From the NCBI GenBank assembly GCA_946887065.1, contig CAMPKL010000246.1, positions 1-6,167 on the forward strand: a stretch of DNA of 6,167 nucleotides, read 5' to 3'. Shown here piece after piece: positions 5,153 to 6,167 of the stretch (within the stretch, counting starts at the first letter, position 1; each line of letters starts with the position of its first letter). Both the position numbers and the translations under genes were made by a program. The notes beneath the pieces are model-generated. The model was not told the origin of the DNA, ran no database searches, and saw nothing but the letters and a program-made list of their open reading frames with translations. This DNA is from an uncultured Bryobacterales bacterium. Its GTDB lineage: Bacteria; Acidobacteriota; Terriglobia; Bryobacterales; UBA6623.

Positions 5153-6167
5153 GTGAAACCTCTTATTCTTCTGTTGCTTCTTGCTACGCCTGTTCTCGCA
5201 CAAGATAAGGTTGACCTAGAAGCCGTCCATCGCATTCGCCAAGAGGCCTTCAAGCGATCGAAGGTCATGGACCATCTGTTCTATTTGGTCGAAGTGAACG
5301 GACCGCGCATCACCGGCTCGCCCGGCTTTCAGGGAGCCGCCGATTGGGCTGTTTCGCGGCTTGAAGAATACGGCCTTGAGAATGCGCGGCAGGAAAAGTG
5401 GGGCCCGTTCGGCCAGGGCTGGTCGCGCAGCTACTACTCCGCGCATCTGCTGACGCCGCAATACGAGGCGCTCATCGGCGTCCCCATTGGTTGGACGCCC
5501 TCCACCAAGGGCGTCGTCACTGGTACGCCGGTCCTTGCGCCGCTCAGGCGGTACGGCCAATCTCCGCGCGACGAAGCTTCGATCGACGCCTTCATCGAGA
5601 AGTACAAAGGCAAGCTTGGCGGGCGGATTGTATTGCTCGCCGAACTGAAAAAGGTCGAACCGCACACCAGGGCGGAGATGCACCGCTACACCAACGAGGA
5701 GCTTACCGAAAGGGCGTCGGCGCCCGACGGTTCCATCCCGCTCAACATCGACTACACCGACCCCAATCTCGAGATTCCCGAAGACGGCGAAAAGCTGCGC
5801 GACTTCCTGCTTCAAGCGCCTGCTTGGTTCGGCGAAATGCGCCGGAAAGATCGCCAACGCATCCAGGGCAAGCTCAACGCGTTCTTAGTTGAGGAAGGCG
5901 TGGCGCTGGTGATCCTGCCGGCGGCCAGCGGAGACGGCGGCACCGTGTTCCCGCCGCGCATGGGCGACCGCGATCCGGACTTCCCCGCCCCGCCGCCGGC
6001 TATCGCCCTAACGCCGGAACAGTACAACCGCATCGTCCGCTTAGTCGAACACGGCATCGAGCCGCAGCTCGAAGCCGAAACGCGCACCACGTTGCATCGC
6101 GACACGCTCGATTCAATCAACGTGATCGCCGAACTTCCCGGCGGCGAGAAGGCCGACGTGATCGTGA
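5153..6167 (+). CDS. Exported M28-family metallopeptidase, N-terminal part (cut by window end)
   Basis: Open from GTG 5153 through the window edge, giving 338 residues. The start is chosen because GGTGGGAG (5137-5144) lies 8 nt upstream and the product begins with a Sec signal (MKPLILLLLLATPVLA, cleavage before Gln17). An in-frame GTG at 5138 overlaps that ribosome site and is less likely. Residues 34-90 (RSKVMDHLFYLVEVNGPRITGSPG block, then the AADWAVSRLEEYGL helix) match the N-terminal region of M28 aminopeptidases that release N-terminal amino acids using two zinc ions. Residues about 105-305 form the inserted PA-like region, with GRIVLLAEL (157-165) and a second half around GVALVILPAASGDGGTV (249-265). 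SINVIAELPGGEKADVIV (321-338) is the strand entering the catalytic domain. The zinc-binding HxD motif would come just after the last visible base, so activity cannot be judged. It is divergent from the aldolase-like gene. Confidence 0.85.
   Translation, partial: MKPLILLLLLATPVLAQDKVDLEAVHRIRQEAFKRSKVMDHLFYLVEVNGPRITGSPGFQGAADWAVSRLEEYGLENARQEKWGPFGQGWSRSYYSAHLLTPQYEALIGVPIGWTPSTKGVVTGTPVLAPLRRYGQSPRDEASIDAFIEKYKGKLGGRIVLLAELKKVEPHTRAEMHRYTNEELTERASAPDGSIPLNIDYTDPNLEIPEDGEKLRDFLLQAPAWFGEMRRKDRQRIQGKLNAFLVEEGVALVILPAASGDGGTVFPPRMGDRDPDFPAPPPAIALTPEQYNRIVRLVEHGIEPQLEAETRTTLHRDTLDSINVIAELPGGEKADVIV

Noticed and set aside
4948..5268. 107-codon N-terminal extension of the aldolase-like gene on the minus strand
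   Set aside because: It would run through the divergent promoter gap and the start of the M28 gene. The sequence is Arg/Ser-rich, and the AGGAGG plus signal peptide at 4947 define the true start.
5216..5857. 213-codon minus-strand frame opposite the M28 gene
   Set aside because: It is the shadow of the plus-strand frame, which has a signal peptide and M28 family motifs; the antisense product shows no domain.

Overview
The window reads as a GC-rich (about 60% by eye) bacterial chromosome segment from a Gram-negative soil-type organism. The best guess is an Acidobacteriota member of the Solibacter/Bryobacter group. That assignment is inferred from the gene repertoire (Tat-exported UxuA-like TIM barrel, exported HpcH/HpaI-like protein, DUF1554/endostatin-like secreted protein, large M28 peptidase) and not from a marker gene. 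A beta-barrel outer membrane protein ending in Phe supports a diderm envelope. I see no tRNA, rRNA, CRISPR array, transposase, integrase or phage gene.

Layout: (1) 102-1208 (+), a UxuA/mannonate-dehydratase-like protein with a twin-arginine leader, preceded by a perfect TATAAT and followed by a strong intrinsic terminator at 1231-1259. (2) 1281-2300 (+), an exported ComEC-type metallo-beta-lactamase-fold hydrolase with no Shine-Dalgarno sequence and a -10-like box almost touching the start codon. (3) 2503-3159 (+), a small secreted DUF1554/endostatin-like (lectin-like) protein with four mature cysteines. (4) 3227-3841 (-), a small outer membrane beta-barrel protein, convergent with gene 3. 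(5) 3946-4947 (-), an HpcH/HpaI aldolase-family protein with a Sec signal. (6) 5153 to the window end (+), the N-terminal part of an exported M28 metallopeptidase with a GTG start, divergent from gene 5. No gene-free stretch exceeds about 205 bases.

How the genes relate: these look like six mostly independent transcription units, since terminators or -10-like boxes fall between them. All six begin with an export signal, so the theme is the periplasm, outer membrane or exterior. Two of them belong to families that normally perform cytoplasmic 2-keto-3-deoxy sugar-acid chemistry (UxuA-like and HpcH/HpaI-like). In both, the residues aligned by eye with canonical catalytic or metal positions are partly changed, so the family name should not be read as a proven reaction. 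The clearest structural oddity in the DNA is a pair of near-identical 45-47 bp hairpin elements in direct orientation that bracket the outer membrane protein gene. I do not see a convincing new multi-gene system; the points of interest are individual.
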